From assembly GCF_003247215.1 (NCBI RefSeq), contig NZ_QKAP01000013.1, positions 18,785-82,784 on the forward strand: a stretch of 64,000 nt of DNA, read 5' to 3'. Below are positions 29,287 through 38,782 of the stretch, one piece after another. The first letter of the stretch is position 1, and every line of letters begins with the position of its first letter. The notes beneath the pieces are model-generated. The model did no database searches. It had not been told where the DNA came from and saw only the letters and a program-made list of their open reading frames with translations. Both the position numbers and the translations under genes were made by a program. This stretch comes from Malonomonas rubra (GTDB taxonomy: Bacteria > Desulfobacterota > Desulfuromonadia > Desulfuromonadales > Geopsychrobacteraceae).

Positions 29287-29901
29287 TTGAGGAAGGATGA
29301 AATGATGGCCTGGATCAAAAAGAAGATTGTGTTTCTGTTTCTGTTGTTTCTCACCACTTTGCCGGTAACTGGATTCGCCTGTGTCGGAAAGACTCTGGTT
29401 GTCGGTTCGACCGGAGGAGTGCAGCAGGAACTGTTAGCGAATATGCTCGCTCAACTGATCACTGAGCGGACCGGAACTTCAGTCAAATTGGTAAATCATG
29501 ACTCTAGCCAGAGTGCACACCAAGCGTTGATGAAAGACGATCTGGATATTTATGTCGAGTATACCGGAGTCGGGCAAATTGAAATATTGGGTGGTGAGCC
29601 GATTAACGACCCTGAACTGCTGTATGAAGCGGTAAAGAAACGTTACAATGAAGAGCTGAATATTGTCTGGCTCAAGCCGCTTGGTTTTGAAGCCAATATT
29701 GTGGATCTTACTTTACCAGCACAGGCGGTTCCGATAGCGAGGAAGGATACACTGAAAAAATTTCCTGCTCTGGCGCGTTTGATCAACAAATTGAGTGGAA
29801 AAATTAATGCACGGACAATCGCCCAGCTTGAAGAGCAGACTACTTCACAGGGAGTAAAAGAGGTTGCTCGGGGGTTTTTAAAGCAGAATCGGCTGATCTG
29901 A
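29287..29901 (+). CDS. Short OpuAC/ProX-like substrate-binding protein, apparently missing one lobe
   Basis: KTLVVGSTGGVQQELLANMLAQLITERTG...DLDIYVEYTGVGQIEIL...IVWLKPLGFE, then directly VPIARKDTLKKFPALARLINKLSGKINARTIAQL. Confidence 0.8.
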   Translation: MRKDEMMAWIKKKIVFLFLLFLTTLPVTGFACVGKTLVVGSTGGVQQELLANMLAQLITERTGTSVKLVNHDSSQSAHQALMKDDLDIYVEYTGVGQIEILGGEPINDPELLYEAVKKRYNEELNIVWLKPLGFEANIVDLTLPAQAVPIARKDTLKKFPALARLINKLSGKINARTIAQLEEQTTSQGVKEVARGFLKQNRLI

Positions 29902-29920
29902 TTTAAATCCGTCAAAGACA

Positions 29921-29970
29921 AAAACACCAAACCGCCCGGTCAGTATGACTCGGACGGTTTGGTGTTAAAA
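29921..29970. terminator. Bidirectional terminator between convergent genes
   Basis: AAACACCAAACCG...CGGTTTGGTGTT. Confidence 0.85.
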
Positions 29971-29990
29971 GGTCCTTCTGGTTGTAGAGA

Positions 29991-30917
29991 TTAATTGGAA
30001 ATCTCTTTGTCTCTGACTTGGTTACGACCACGATTTTTGGCTTCGTAGAGAGCATCATCTGCGACCCGAATAATCTCATCGATCGAGCCTTCATCCGTAC
30101 CATCATAGCCCGCCACTCCGAAGCTCATGGTCAGTTGATAATTTTCCATCGGTGCAGGCAACTTCATTTCGGTAGCAAGTTTCCGGATCCGTTCAGCGAC
30201 ATCATAAGCGGACTCCAGATCGGTTTCCGGCAGTACCAAACAAAATTCCTCCCCGCCATATCGCGCTGCAAGGTCATAGGTCCTGAGTTCATCCTGCAGC
30301 AAATCGGCAACATTGGTTAAGACTTCGTCGCCGATCTGGTGACCGTAGTTGTCGTTGACTTTTTTGAAGTGGTCGATATCAGTCATAATCAAAGAGAGTG
30401 GTTTTTTGTTCCGGAAGCAGCGGTTTAACTCCACCTCAAGCTTTTCATAGAGATGGCGGCGATTGTAGAGGCGGGTCAGCGGATCAGTTTGAGCCAACTG
30501 CAGCAAAAGTTGATTGCTGCGGCGCAACTCATCCTGCAATGTTTTGATCTGCATTTGGACATGCACGCGTGCTACGATTTCCGCTGGCTCGAATGGCTTG
30601 GTAATGTAATCGCAAGCGCCAGATTCTAAACCACGGATTTTCGTGCTCAGGTCACCATGACAGGTCAGCATGATGATCGGTATTGCTTTTAAATCTTCTC
30701 GAGATTGCATCATGGCGAGAAATTTCAATCCATCGATGCCAGGCATTTCGATATCGCATAAAACCAGATCAACCTTGTTGCTGACGAGCAATTTGAAGGC
30801 TTCGATGCCATCGGCAGCCGTCAGGATTTTGGAAAACAACCGTCCATCAGCAAAAATCTGCTCCACCTGGGTGCGGATTGCCTTGGAATCATCGATGATA
30901 AGTAATGAGCGATTCAT
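29991..30917 (-). CDS. Response regulator diguanylate cyclase (REC-GGDEF)
   Basis: REC LLIIDDSKAIRTQVEQIF...LVLCDIEMPGIDG; GGDEF-domain motif ARYGGEEFCLVLP. Confidence 0.96.
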   Translation of the reverse strand: MNRSLLIIDDSKAIRTQVEQIFADGRLFSKILTAADGIEAFKLLVSNKVDLVLCDIEMPGIDGLKFLAMMQSREDLKAIPIIMLTCHGDLSTKIRGLESGACDYITKPFEPAEIVARVHVQMQIKTLQDELRRSNQLLLQLAQTDPLTRLYNRRHLYEKLEVELNRCFRNKKPLSLIMTDIDHFKKVNDNYGHQIGDEVLTNVADLLQDELRTYDLAARYGGEEFCLVLPETDLESAYDVAERIRKLATEMKLPAPMENYQLTMSFGVAGYDGTDEGSIDEIIRVADDALYEAKNRGRNQVRDKEISN

Positions 30918-31138
30918 TGATATGCGCTTATGGATATATGCATTTATAGTAGGGAGCTTGGTTGATTCTAATTTCAGTCTATCCGCAAAGTAAAGATTTT
31001 TTGGAGAAATTTTTCCCGAAAATTAGTAAATGTAGCAGGAGGCGATTGAGCTATTAATTTTATTGGCTCTAGATTGGCAGACCTTTTCTGCTAATCTAGA
31101 GCCGCATATCAAATTATCTTACAAATCTAAATTCGCTC

Positions 31139-32185
31139 TTATCGCCCTAGTCGCTCAAAGGTTCGAATCAGCATATCTTCGGTTGTTTTCCAGTCGACAC
31201 ATTTGTCAGTGACAGAAACTCCATATTTTAGCTGGCTTAAATCTTCAGGGATGCCCTGGTTCCCGGCTTCCAAGTTGCTTTCGATCATCACACCATTGAT
31301 CGCTGTAGTGCCAGAAATGATCTGCTCAACAATGCTGTCGAGCACCTCCCCTTGGCGCTCGTGGTCTTTGTAGGAGTTGGCATGGCTGCAGTCGACCATG
31401 ATTGATGGCGGAAGCCTGTTGTTTTTTAGTAGTTCGCTAGTATCAGCGATGTCTTGTGGCGAGTAATTCGGCCCGTCGTTTCCGCCGCGCAAAACAATAT
31501 GGATGTCCGGGTTGCCGGTCGTTTCTACAATGGAACTGCGACCCTCGTAATTGATCCCCAGAAAGCTGTGTGGTTGGCAGGCCGCTGCCATGGCATCGGT
31601 TGCAATCTTCAGTCCACCGTCAGTGCCATTTTTGAAGCCGACCGGAAAAGAAAGGCCGCTGGCCATTTCGCGATGGGTCTGTGATTCGGTAGTACGGGCA
31701 CCGATAGCTCCCCAACTGATGATGTCAGAGAGATATTGCGGGATGGTTGGCTCAAGCATTTCGCTAGCAATCGGTAACCGAAGCTTGGTGATGGCATTGA
31801 AAAGCTGTCGGGCGATGCCTAGTCCCTTGGAGATTCTGTGGGTACCGTTCATGTCGGGATCGTTGATCAAGCCTTTCCAACCTACCGTAGTGCGCGGTTT
31901 TTCGAAATAAACGCGCATGACAATGAACAGCTTTTCCTTTACTTTTTCAGAAAGCTTGGCCAGGCGCTCCGCATATTCGAGGGCTGCTTTCGGGTCATGG
32001 ATGGAGCAGGGACCAACGACAACGATCAGACGCTTGTCTTCACCACGCAGGATTGCTTTGATGGTATTGCGGCTGTTGTTGACAAAAACTGCATCTTCTG
32101 TGTCTAAGGGGAAAACCTGCTTCAGGTCAGCAGGGGCGATGATTGGAGTGACTTCGCGAACGTTAAGATTGTTTGTCTGAACCAT
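31139..32185 (-). CDS. 3-deoxy-7-phosphoheptulonate synthase (class I, AroF/G/H type)
   Basis: LIVVVGPCSIHDPKAALEYAERL; MRVYFEKPRTTVGWKGLINDPDMNGTH; MVDCSHANSYKD. Confidence 0.97.
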   Translation of the reverse strand: MVQTNNLNVREVTPIIAPADLKQVFPLDTEDAVFVNNSRNTIKAILRGEDKRLIVVVGPCSIHDPKAALEYAERLAKLSEKVKEKLFIVMRVYFEKPRTTVGWKGLINDPDMNGTHRISKGLGIARQLFNAITKLRLPIASEMLEPTIPQYLSDIISWGAIGARTTESQTHREMASGLSFPVGFKNGTDGGLKIATDAMAAACQPHSFLGINYEGRSSIVETTGNPDIHIVLRGGNDGPNYSPQDIADTSELLKNNRLPPSIMVDCSHANSYKDHERQGEVLDSIVEQIISGTTAINGVMIESNLEAGNQGIPEDLSQLKYGVSVTDKCVDWKTTEDMLIRTFERLGR

Positions 32186-32304
32186 GGTTTCCTCGCAAAA
32201 TAATATATATGTCGTAATTGCAGAAAATGAAAAGTTGTCTTAATCTATCGGCTTTCCGCATTAAAGTCAAAGTTTCTGCGGGTTTGGGAATGTCGAACTA
32301 CGGT

Positions 32305-32333
32305 TTGACAGGTTTTTGCAGGTTTTGTATAAG
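32305..32333 (+). promoter_or_regulatory. Sigma70-type promoter upstream of yggT-divIVA-yggU-fmdB
   Basis: TTGACA (32305-32310), 17-nt spacer, TATAAG (32328-32333). Confidence 0.65.
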
Positions 32334-32384
32334 TATATAAAATTACGGTAAATTTACTTCGTTTGTTAGGGAAGGTGGGATGTT

Positions 32385-32666
32385 ATGGGTATGCTAATCG
32401 TTGCGATTGCCAGGATTATCGATCTGGCTTTCAATATTTATATTTTTATTGTCATCGCCCGTGCGCTGATTTCATGGGTCAACCCGGATCCGTATAATCC
32501 GATTGTCCGTTTTTTGCATAGTGCAACCGATCCGGTCCTCTACAAGTTACGTAAAATGCTCCCATTTTTGCGCGCTGGAAGCTTCGATTTTTCACCGATC
32601 GTGTTGCTTTTACTCTTGTCCGTCATCCAGCAGTTGGTGATGTCATTCCTGATGCAGTTGGCATAA
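32385..32666 (+). CDS. YggT family membrane protein
   Basis: IVIARALISWVNPDPYNPIVRFLHSATDPVLYKLRKMLP. Confidence 0.93.
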   Translation: MGMLIVAIARIIDLAFNIYIFIVIARALISWVNPDPYNPIVRFLHSATDPVLYKLRKMLPFLRAGSFDFSPIVLLLLLSVIQQLVMSFLMQLA

Positions 32667-32693
32667 TTGTTTGCTGATCAAAGAGGATAATAA

Positions 32694-33224
32694 ATGCGTA
32701 TTACTCCGATAGAAATTCAGCAACATCAGTTCAAGAGCCGCCTGCTGGGGTACGACACAGCAGCTGTCGATCATTTCCTCGAGATGCTTGCTGATGAACT
32801 TGAGCGTTTGCACAAGCAGAACAATGAACTTAAAGAGTCTCTGGCGCGAACCCGGACATCGCTTGAGCAGATGCGCGATCGTGAAAAGGCGCTTCAGGAA
32901 ACGCTGATGACTGCACAGCGGGTGACAGAAGAATTGAAGGAAAATGCTCGGAAAGAAGCCGAGATCTTGGTCGCCGAAGCTCATCTTGAGGGGGAACAGG
33001 TTGTCCGGGATGCCGCCGAACGGCGAGTCCAGCTGATCAGCGAAATTCAGGAATTGAGGCGGCAAAAGATCTCGTTTGAAGCTAGTTTACGGTCGTTGAT
33101 TGAAGGTCACCTGAAGCTTCTCGATCTTGATATCCTGCAAATCGAAGCAGATGAACATCAAGCAAGGCTACTCGATCAAGTTTCTTCTGGACTGCCTTTC
33201 GATAAAGAGGGCGATCAATTTTGA
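32694..33224 (+). CDS. DivIVA domain protein
   Basis: MRITPIEIQQHQFKSRLLGYDTAAVDHFLEMLADELERL then coiled coil. Confidence 0.93.
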   Translation: MRITPIEIQQHQFKSRLLGYDTAAVDHFLEMLADELERLHKQNNELKESLARTRTSLEQMRDREKALQETLMTAQRVTEELKENARKEAEILVAEAHLEGEQVVRDAAERRVQLISEIQELRRQKISFEASLRSLIEGHLKLLDLDILQIEADEHQARLLDQVSSGLPFDKEGDQF

Positions 33225-33532
33225 GTTATCCGTGTCTGAAAGAAAACGTGGTCGGGGTCATTTTGCAGATTCAGGTTCAACCTCGTTCGAGCCGCAATCA
33301 GTTGGTCGGTCTTCAGGGTGATGCCCTGAAGATCAAGCTGACTTCTCCTCCTGTGGATGGTGCTGCCAATAAAGCATGCTGTGCCTTTTTGGCAAAGGTT
33401 TTTGGAGTCGCCAAGGGAGATGTTGAGCTTGTTGCCGGGGACAAATCGCGGCAAAAAAGAATCTTGCTCAACGGCTTGGATTTGGCGACGGCAGAACAAA
33501 TACTCAAATCCCAGCTTGAAGCTGCGTCTTGA
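33221..33532 (+). CDS. DUF167 (YggU) family protein
   Basis: VQPRSSRNQLVGLQGDALKIKLTSPPVDGAANKACCAFLAKVFGV. Confidence 0.94.
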   Translation: MSYPCLKENVVGVILQIQVQPRSSRNQLVGLQGDALKIKLTSPPVDGAANKACCAFLAKVFGVAKGDVELVAGDKSRQKRILLNGLDLATAEQILKSQLEAAS

Positions 33533-33600
33533 CAGCGGTTGTTTCTGGTTATATTATCTCCCTTCATTTCTGTAGAATAAAAAAATAATTGCAGGAGTAG

Positions 33601-33849
33601 ATGGTTATGCCGTTGTATGAATATCAGTGTGAGTCGTGCGGACTACAATTTGAAGTCCGGCAAAAGTTTTCTGATGATCCGGTCAGCAAATGCCATGAAT
33701 GCGGCGGACCGGTCAATAAGCTGATCTCGCAAGGGGGATTCGCTCTGAAAGGCGGGGGATGGTATCAGCAGGGTTACAGCCAGAAGCCTTCTTGTGGTAG
33801 CCAGAAGAGTGAAGGCTGCGCTGGGTGTCCGAACGCTGTTAACAGTTGA
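33601..33849 (+). CDS. FmdB family zinc ribbon protein (start probably 33607)
   Basis: MPLYEYQCESCGLQFEVRQKFSDDPVSKCHECGG. Confidence 0.93.
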   Translation: MVMPLYEYQCESCGLQFEVRQKFSDDPVSKCHECGGPVNKLISQGGFALKGGGWYQQGYSQKPSCGSQKSEGCAGCPNAVNS

Positions 33850-33870
33850 TCCGGTAAAATGATCAGTCTG

Positions 33871-33902
33871 TAGCCCCGCATCAGCTTTGCGGGGCTTTCT
33901 TA
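33871..33902 (+). terminator. Intrinsic terminator
   Basis: AGCCCCGCATCAGCTTTGCGGGGCTTTCTT. Confidence 0.85.
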
Positions 33903-34076
33903 TGTGACCCCTGTCAAGACAAACTTTCCTGTTGTTAAAGACTGAAGGCGTTTGAGCAATATCCCTTTCTCATTCGTGTCCTTTAATCGCCAAGTACCAA
34001 TCCGGTACGCCCAACGAACCTCACCCTTTTCGTTCCGCCACCCGAAGTGGACAAAGTCCCGTCGCGTCAGACCTGT

Positions 34077-35149
34077 TTATGTTGCAGGTCGGTAGGCTCT
34101 TTGTTCGATGCTCAAGCACCAGAGGATAATTGCTGATTTTTTTGCCGAAGCAGCAGTCGCCTTTTGTGGAATACCGGTTTTGTTGAGCAGTTTGTTGTAT
34201 AGTTCGCCAGCCTTGTAACCTTTTGCTCGCCATATTCAGGCGGCTTCTATTAGCAATGATCGTAAGCGTTTTTGTCCAACTGGCATTAAATAACAACGAG
34301 GTGTTTTCTCACCGCTGTGTCGAACTGTTGGTGCAAATCCAAGATAACTGTTGACCTTTTCTGCACGGTTAAATCGTTCAGGGTGAAACGGCTCAAGATG
34401 AAAGGTTGTGGCGACAACCTTGCCGAGCCCAGGGACTGTTGTGAGTACTCGAATCACCGGCCGATGACTCGGGCGCCGGTTGAGTTGTTCCGTTGACCTG
34501 CCACTTCACTCAGCTTTCGTTGAAGAAATTCCAGCTCTCACAAGTGGCTGTCAATGGATAAGCGCCCCTCGGGCAAAAGAGGGAGTGCGGCGAGGTGGGT
34601 TTTGAAATCCGAGCGCCAGTTCTTGACAGCAATTGTTTCCTCGAACCCGTGACAGAGGAGAAAACCCTTAATCCGCTGTTTGCATTGGCGAGTTCGACCT
34701 GGCATCGGATGCCGACGACGCAACAAGGCTCGATGAACCTCCTCCTAGGCTGAAGGTAGAGATAGGGCGAATCAACTTTTTTTGTACAATAGTGAGCCAG
34801 CTTCAAACAATCGAGCCGATCCGTTTTGGAATCAGGACTGACGCTTCTTGGAATTTTACTCGGGGCTGTAACAATCACAGGGAACCCTTCTACCTGTAAA
34901 GCACGAGCCAGGGAAAAGCCAGTCAGTCCTGCTCCATAGGTAACTCCCACAACGTGAATGTTTAGCTGGCACAATGTTTTACAAAAACTTCCGGGCAAGC
35001 AAACCGTTGTGAATGTAATATGTTCTGTCGTCTACTCTGAGCAGAGCGAAATGGTAACTACGCTTGTGGACGTCCAAGTCGATCCAGAACGGTTCCGCTT
35101 GATGTGTCGAGAGAAAAGACTGCAGAGCAGATAAACTCTATCTTGCCAT
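34077..35149 (-). pseudogene. Decayed IS110-family transposase
   Basis: N-terminal WIDLDVHKRSYHFALLRV with a TAG right after MAR; PRSVSPDSKTDRLDCLKLAHY; C-terminal VLTTVPGLGKVVATTFHLEPFHPERFNRAEKVNSYLGFAP...; frames broken between the parts; ends RAYRPAT*. Confidence 0.85.
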
Positions 35150-35229
35150 ACTGGCCTCCTGACTTGTTCAGAAATGCGGATTTCTTTCAAGTCTACCGTG
35201 GGGGCCAACATGGTATTTTCTTTTGTTCA

Positions 35230-36183
35230 TCAGTCATTAAATTGCACTTCGAAAGTCAGTGTGAAAATACCGGTCGGATCGAAATCCTTCTCCCGTCTCC
35301 ATTGGACTTCCGGTTTTAATTCTATAAACAACCATTTCTTGATAATACGTTGCCGGTATTTTATGAAGCTATCATATTCGGTTACATGGTTTTGCGGCCG
35401 TGTTTCGCCAACCACATATGAACCGATTGCCAGGGCTTTTTTGTGGCTGAAAGACTGTAGCCACTGCCCCATTGTCAGCCACTCGTAACCGTTGCTCGAT
35501 TCGGAGAAAAATCCTCGTCCGGTTGTCCGGATCAGCATTGATTTGTTCAGCGGCAGATCGTAATCGATGCGGCTCTCTTCGCCGAAGCCTTCCTTGTTCT
35601 CCCAAAAGACTGCTTGCGTCAAGGTCAGCAGCGATTCCTGTGCGATCGGAATCGAATATCGGACACGCGATCCCAAATGTGGGTTGAACTCATTTTCCAA
35701 ATCGATTTTGATTCTATGGGTTAGGCTGAATTGTGTGTTTCGTTCCTGAGTGTACTGCAGGGCTAGGCTGGTATCCTGGCCGTTGGCGAGCTCTTGATTA
35801 ATCCTCGAGTCTTTGAGGGCTTCATCGCGTAAATCCTCATCTTCGCTGGACAGAATTAAATGAAAGCGATTGGTCAGGTTGGGAAGGTAGAGCTGTGCTT
35901 TGACCTTTCCTTTAAAGCTAAGCTTTTCACCATCTTCAGCGATAAGTGAGCCGCGCAACCGCAGCGAAGTGCCTGCAATCTCTTCATCCAAACGTGGGTC
36001 CTGGAAAAAGTTATCGAACCATCTGGCCGGAGTCGACAGCGATTGGGAAATTTCTTTATGGGTTTTGTCAACCAAGGTAGTGCCGGGCGTCTCCGTATTC
36101 TCCTGTGCGTTGCAATATTGGGCTGTGGATAGGAGCAGGAGTAAAAAAAGCAGAGTTGTAATCGGGAAAAAGCTGGTTTGCAT
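35230..36183 (-). CDS. Exported hypothetical protein, probable outer-membrane beta-strand-rich protein
   Basis: Signal peptide LLFLLLLLSTAQYCNA; alternating strand pattern; last residues EVQFND. Confidence 0.65.
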   Translation of the reverse strand: MQTSFFPITTLLFLLLLLSTAQYCNAQENTETPGTTLVDKTHKEISQSLSTPARWFDNFFQDPRLDEEIAGTSLRLRGSLIAEDGEKLSFKGKVKAQLYLPNLTNRFHLILSSEDEDLRDEALKDSRINQELANGQDTSLALQYTQERNTQFSLTHRIKIDLENEFNPHLGSRVRYSIPIAQESLLTLTQAVFWENKEGFGEESRIDYDLPLNKSMLIRTTGRGFFSESSNGYEWLTMGQWLQSFSHKKALAIGSYVVGETRPQNHVTEYDSFIKYRQRIIKKWLFIELKPEVQWRREKDFDPTGIFTLTFEVQFND

Positions 36184-36351
36184 AAAGCAATCCCCTGTTG
36201 GAAAAGTATATGTGGTACAGGTGCTTCAGCGTCTTTACATTCGCTAAATGCTTACGTATAGTTTGGCATCCAGCTTTTGAAAATTAAGCATCTCCACTCA
36301 TTTAAGAATGATCTCACTTGGCTATAAGTATAGCAGTTATGGAGGAGTTAC

Positions 36352-37206
36352 GTGGCTCAAGTTATCGATGGTAAAGCAATTGCGGCAGATTTAAGAGAAG
36401 AAATCAAAGCAGATACGGCCGAGTTGGTGGCCCAGGGGGTCACTCCCGGATTAGCGGTAGTACTGGTGGGCGAGGACCCGGCTAGCCGGGTTTATGTATC
36501 AATGAAAGAAAAAGCATGCGCTGTAGCGGGGATATTTTCTGATGAACATAAGCTGCCAGCCGAAACCACTGAAGATGAGCTTTTGGAGTTGATCGACAAG
36601 CTGAATGCTGACGAGAGGATCGATGGCATTCTGGTTCAGTTGCCTTTGCCCAATCATATCGACGAATCGAAGGTGCTCGATACCATATCGCCGAAGAAGG
36701 ATGTTGACGGTTTCCATCCATACAATGTCGGTCGACTGGCGACCGGTAACCCGCTGTTTCAACCCTGTACCCCTTACGGAGTCATGAAGATGCTGGAGCG
36801 TACCGGTGTTGACCTCAAGGGGAAAGAAGTTGTTGTTGTCGGGCGTTCCAATATCGTCGGCAAGCCGGTTGCCCTGATGTGTCTGGCCGAACATGCCACC
36901 GTTACCATCTGTCATTCCCGCACCCAGGATTTGCCGGCTAAGGTTGCCGCTGCAGATGTGGTGATCGCAGCTGTCGGCGTACCGGAAATGATCAAAGGGG
37001 AATGGATTAAGGAAGGCGCTGTGGTGATCGATGTTGGTGTCAACCGGGTAGGAGAGAAGAAACTGGTCGGAGATGTCGAATATGACGCGGCATTCGAGCG
37101 CGCATCTGCGATCACACCGGTGCCGGGCGGTGTCGGCCCGATGACCATTACCATGTTGCTCTACAATACTGTGGTTAGCGCCAAACGACGGGCGGGGGGA
37201 AAATAG
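36352..37206 (+). CDS. folD: Methylenetetrahydrofolate dehydrogenase/cyclohydrolase
   Basis: [64 protein letters not shown]. Confidence 0.98.
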   Translation: MAQVIDGKAIAADLREEIKADTAELVAQGVTPGLAVVLVGEDPASRVYVSMKEKACAVAGIFSDEHKLPAETTEDELLELIDKLNADERIDGILVQLPLPNHIDESKVLDTISPKKDVDGFHPYNVGRLATGNPLFQPCTPYGVMKMLERTGVDLKGKEVVVVGRSNIVGKPVALMCLAEHATVTICHSRTQDLPAKVAAADVVIAAVGVPEMIKGEWIKEGAVVIDVGVNRVGEKKLVGDVEYDAAFERASAITPVPGGVGPMTITMLLYNTVVSAKRRAGGK

Positions 37207-37214
37207 GAATTTGA

Positions 37215-37877
37215 ATGATTATCAGCACCCCGAAAGGGCGCGAAGAACTCGCGGCTTTGCTCGCAGAATACCACTCCCTGTATATTATCGGCTGTGGAGC
37301 TTGTGCAACGGTCTGTAAAGTGGGTGGCGAGGACGAGGTCTTCGCTACCCAGGAGTGGCTCGAGGAAAACGGGCATGAGGTGGTTGGCAGCATGGTGCTC
37401 GAAGAAGCCTGCCATATCATGCGCGCTGCCCGTGAGCTGCGTCGCTGCAAGGCCCAGATTGATGAGGCTGATGCTTTGCTGATTCTTTCCTGTGGCGCTG
37501 GGGTGCAATCGATTTCCAACTGTGTCGACAAGCGTGTGTTGGCGGGGGTCAACTCGCTGTTTCTGGGGAATATCCGTCGCTTTGGCGAGTTCGAAGAAAA
37601 ATGCTCGCTGTGTGGTGACTGCATCCTCAGCGAAACGGCCGGAATCTGTCCAGTAACTAACTGTGCCAAGGGAATGCTGAATGGTCCTTGTGGCGGTATG
37701 GAAGACGGGCATTGCGAGGCGGATGAATTACGTGACTGTGCCTGGCTGAAGATCTACCAGCGTTTGGAAAAGCAGCGGCGGCACGGGGTTTTCGAGCGGG
37801 TGGTCGAGCCGAAGGATTGGGCCAAGAAGTTCAAACCGGGTCAGCATCGGCTCGACAAGAATGGGGACAAGAAATGA
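37215..37877 (+). CDS. metV: Methylenetetrahydrofolate reductase C-terminal/zinc-binding domain protein (MetV-like)
   Basis: CGACATVCKVGG; CSLCGDCILSETAGICPVTNCAKGMLNGPCGGMEDGHCEAD; next to metF. Confidence 0.85.
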   Translation: MIISTPKGREELAALLAEYHSLYIIGCGACATVCKVGGEDEVFATQEWLEENGHEVVGSMVLEEACHIMRAARELRRCKAQIDEADALLILSCGAGVQSISNCVDKRVLAGVNSLFLGNIRRFGEFEEKCSLCGDCILSETAGICPVTNCAKGMLNGPCGGMEDGHCEADELRDCAWLKIYQRLEKQRRHGVFERVVEPKDWAKKFKPGQHRLDKNGDKK

Positions 37878-38731
37878 GTCGGTTGGCGGACAAGCTGGCT
37901 CGCCAGCAGTTTGTTGTGACTGCGGAAATCGCTCCGCCGAAAGGGATCGATGTCGCCCCCGCGTTGGCCAAGGCGGAAGTGTTGCGCGATATGGATGCCA
38001 TCAATGTGACCGACAACCAGGGGGCCTGTATGCGCATGTCACCTTTGGTTTTATCCCGCCTGCTGGTCGAGCAGGGGTTCGATCCGATCTTACAGATTAC
38101 CTGTCGTGATCGTAATCGGATGGCGCTACAGTCCGACCTGCTTGGCGCTGCCGCCATGGGGATCGAGAACCTGCTGCTGTTGACCGGCGATCACCCGAAA
38201 TTCGGAGACCATAAAGCCTCACGCCCGGTGTTTGATCTTGATTCTGTGCAATTGCTCAAAGCTGTCGAGCGTTTGCAACAGGGCGTCGATATGGCCGGAA
38301 AACAACTCTCGGAAGCTCCGCATTTTTTTTCTGGCGCTGCAGTTGCTCCTGCTGCAGAACCACAAGCCCTGACCCTGAAAAAGTTCAAGAAAAAGATTAA
38401 CTGTGGTGCAGAGTTTTTTCAGACTCAGGCTGTTTTTCAGCGCACGCAACTTGAGTCATTTATTGCCGAAGCAAAACAGTTTCAGGTTCCTGTTATACTG
38501 GGGGTGCTGCTGCTGAAAAATGTCCGTATGGCAAATTTCCTCAACAAGAATATTCCGGGTGTACAGGTGCCGCAAGATCTGCTACAACGCCTTGAAGATG
38601 CAGTGAATCCATTGCAGGAAGGTGTTCGGATCGCTCGTGAAATGGTAGCTCTGGCACGCGAGTTCTGTCAGGGGGTACATCTGATGACATTCGGTCAAGA
38701 AAATTTGATACCGCAGATCCTTGCGGAATAA
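37874..38731 (+). CDS. metF: Methylenetetrahydrofolate reductase
   Basis: VTAEIAPPKGIDVAPALAKAEVLRDMDAINVTDNQGACMRMS; start ATGA overlaps metV stop. Confidence 0.93.
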   Translation: MSRLADKLARQQFVVTAEIAPPKGIDVAPALAKAEVLRDMDAINVTDNQGACMRMSPLVLSRLLVEQGFDPILQITCRDRNRMALQSDLLGAAAMGIENLLLLTGDHPKFGDHKASRPVFDLDSVQLLKAVERLQQGVDMAGKQLSEAPHFFSGAAVAPAAEPQALTLKKFKKKINCGAEFFQTQAVFQRTQLESFIAEAKQFQVPVILGVLLLKNVRMANFLNKNIPGVQVPQDLLQRLEDAVNPLQEGVRIAREMVALAREFCQGVHLMTFGQENLIPQILAE

Positions 38732-38782
38732 TTTGTTACAACTCTGTAGTTCAATAAAATCCAGATACCAGGGAGCCTGCCG

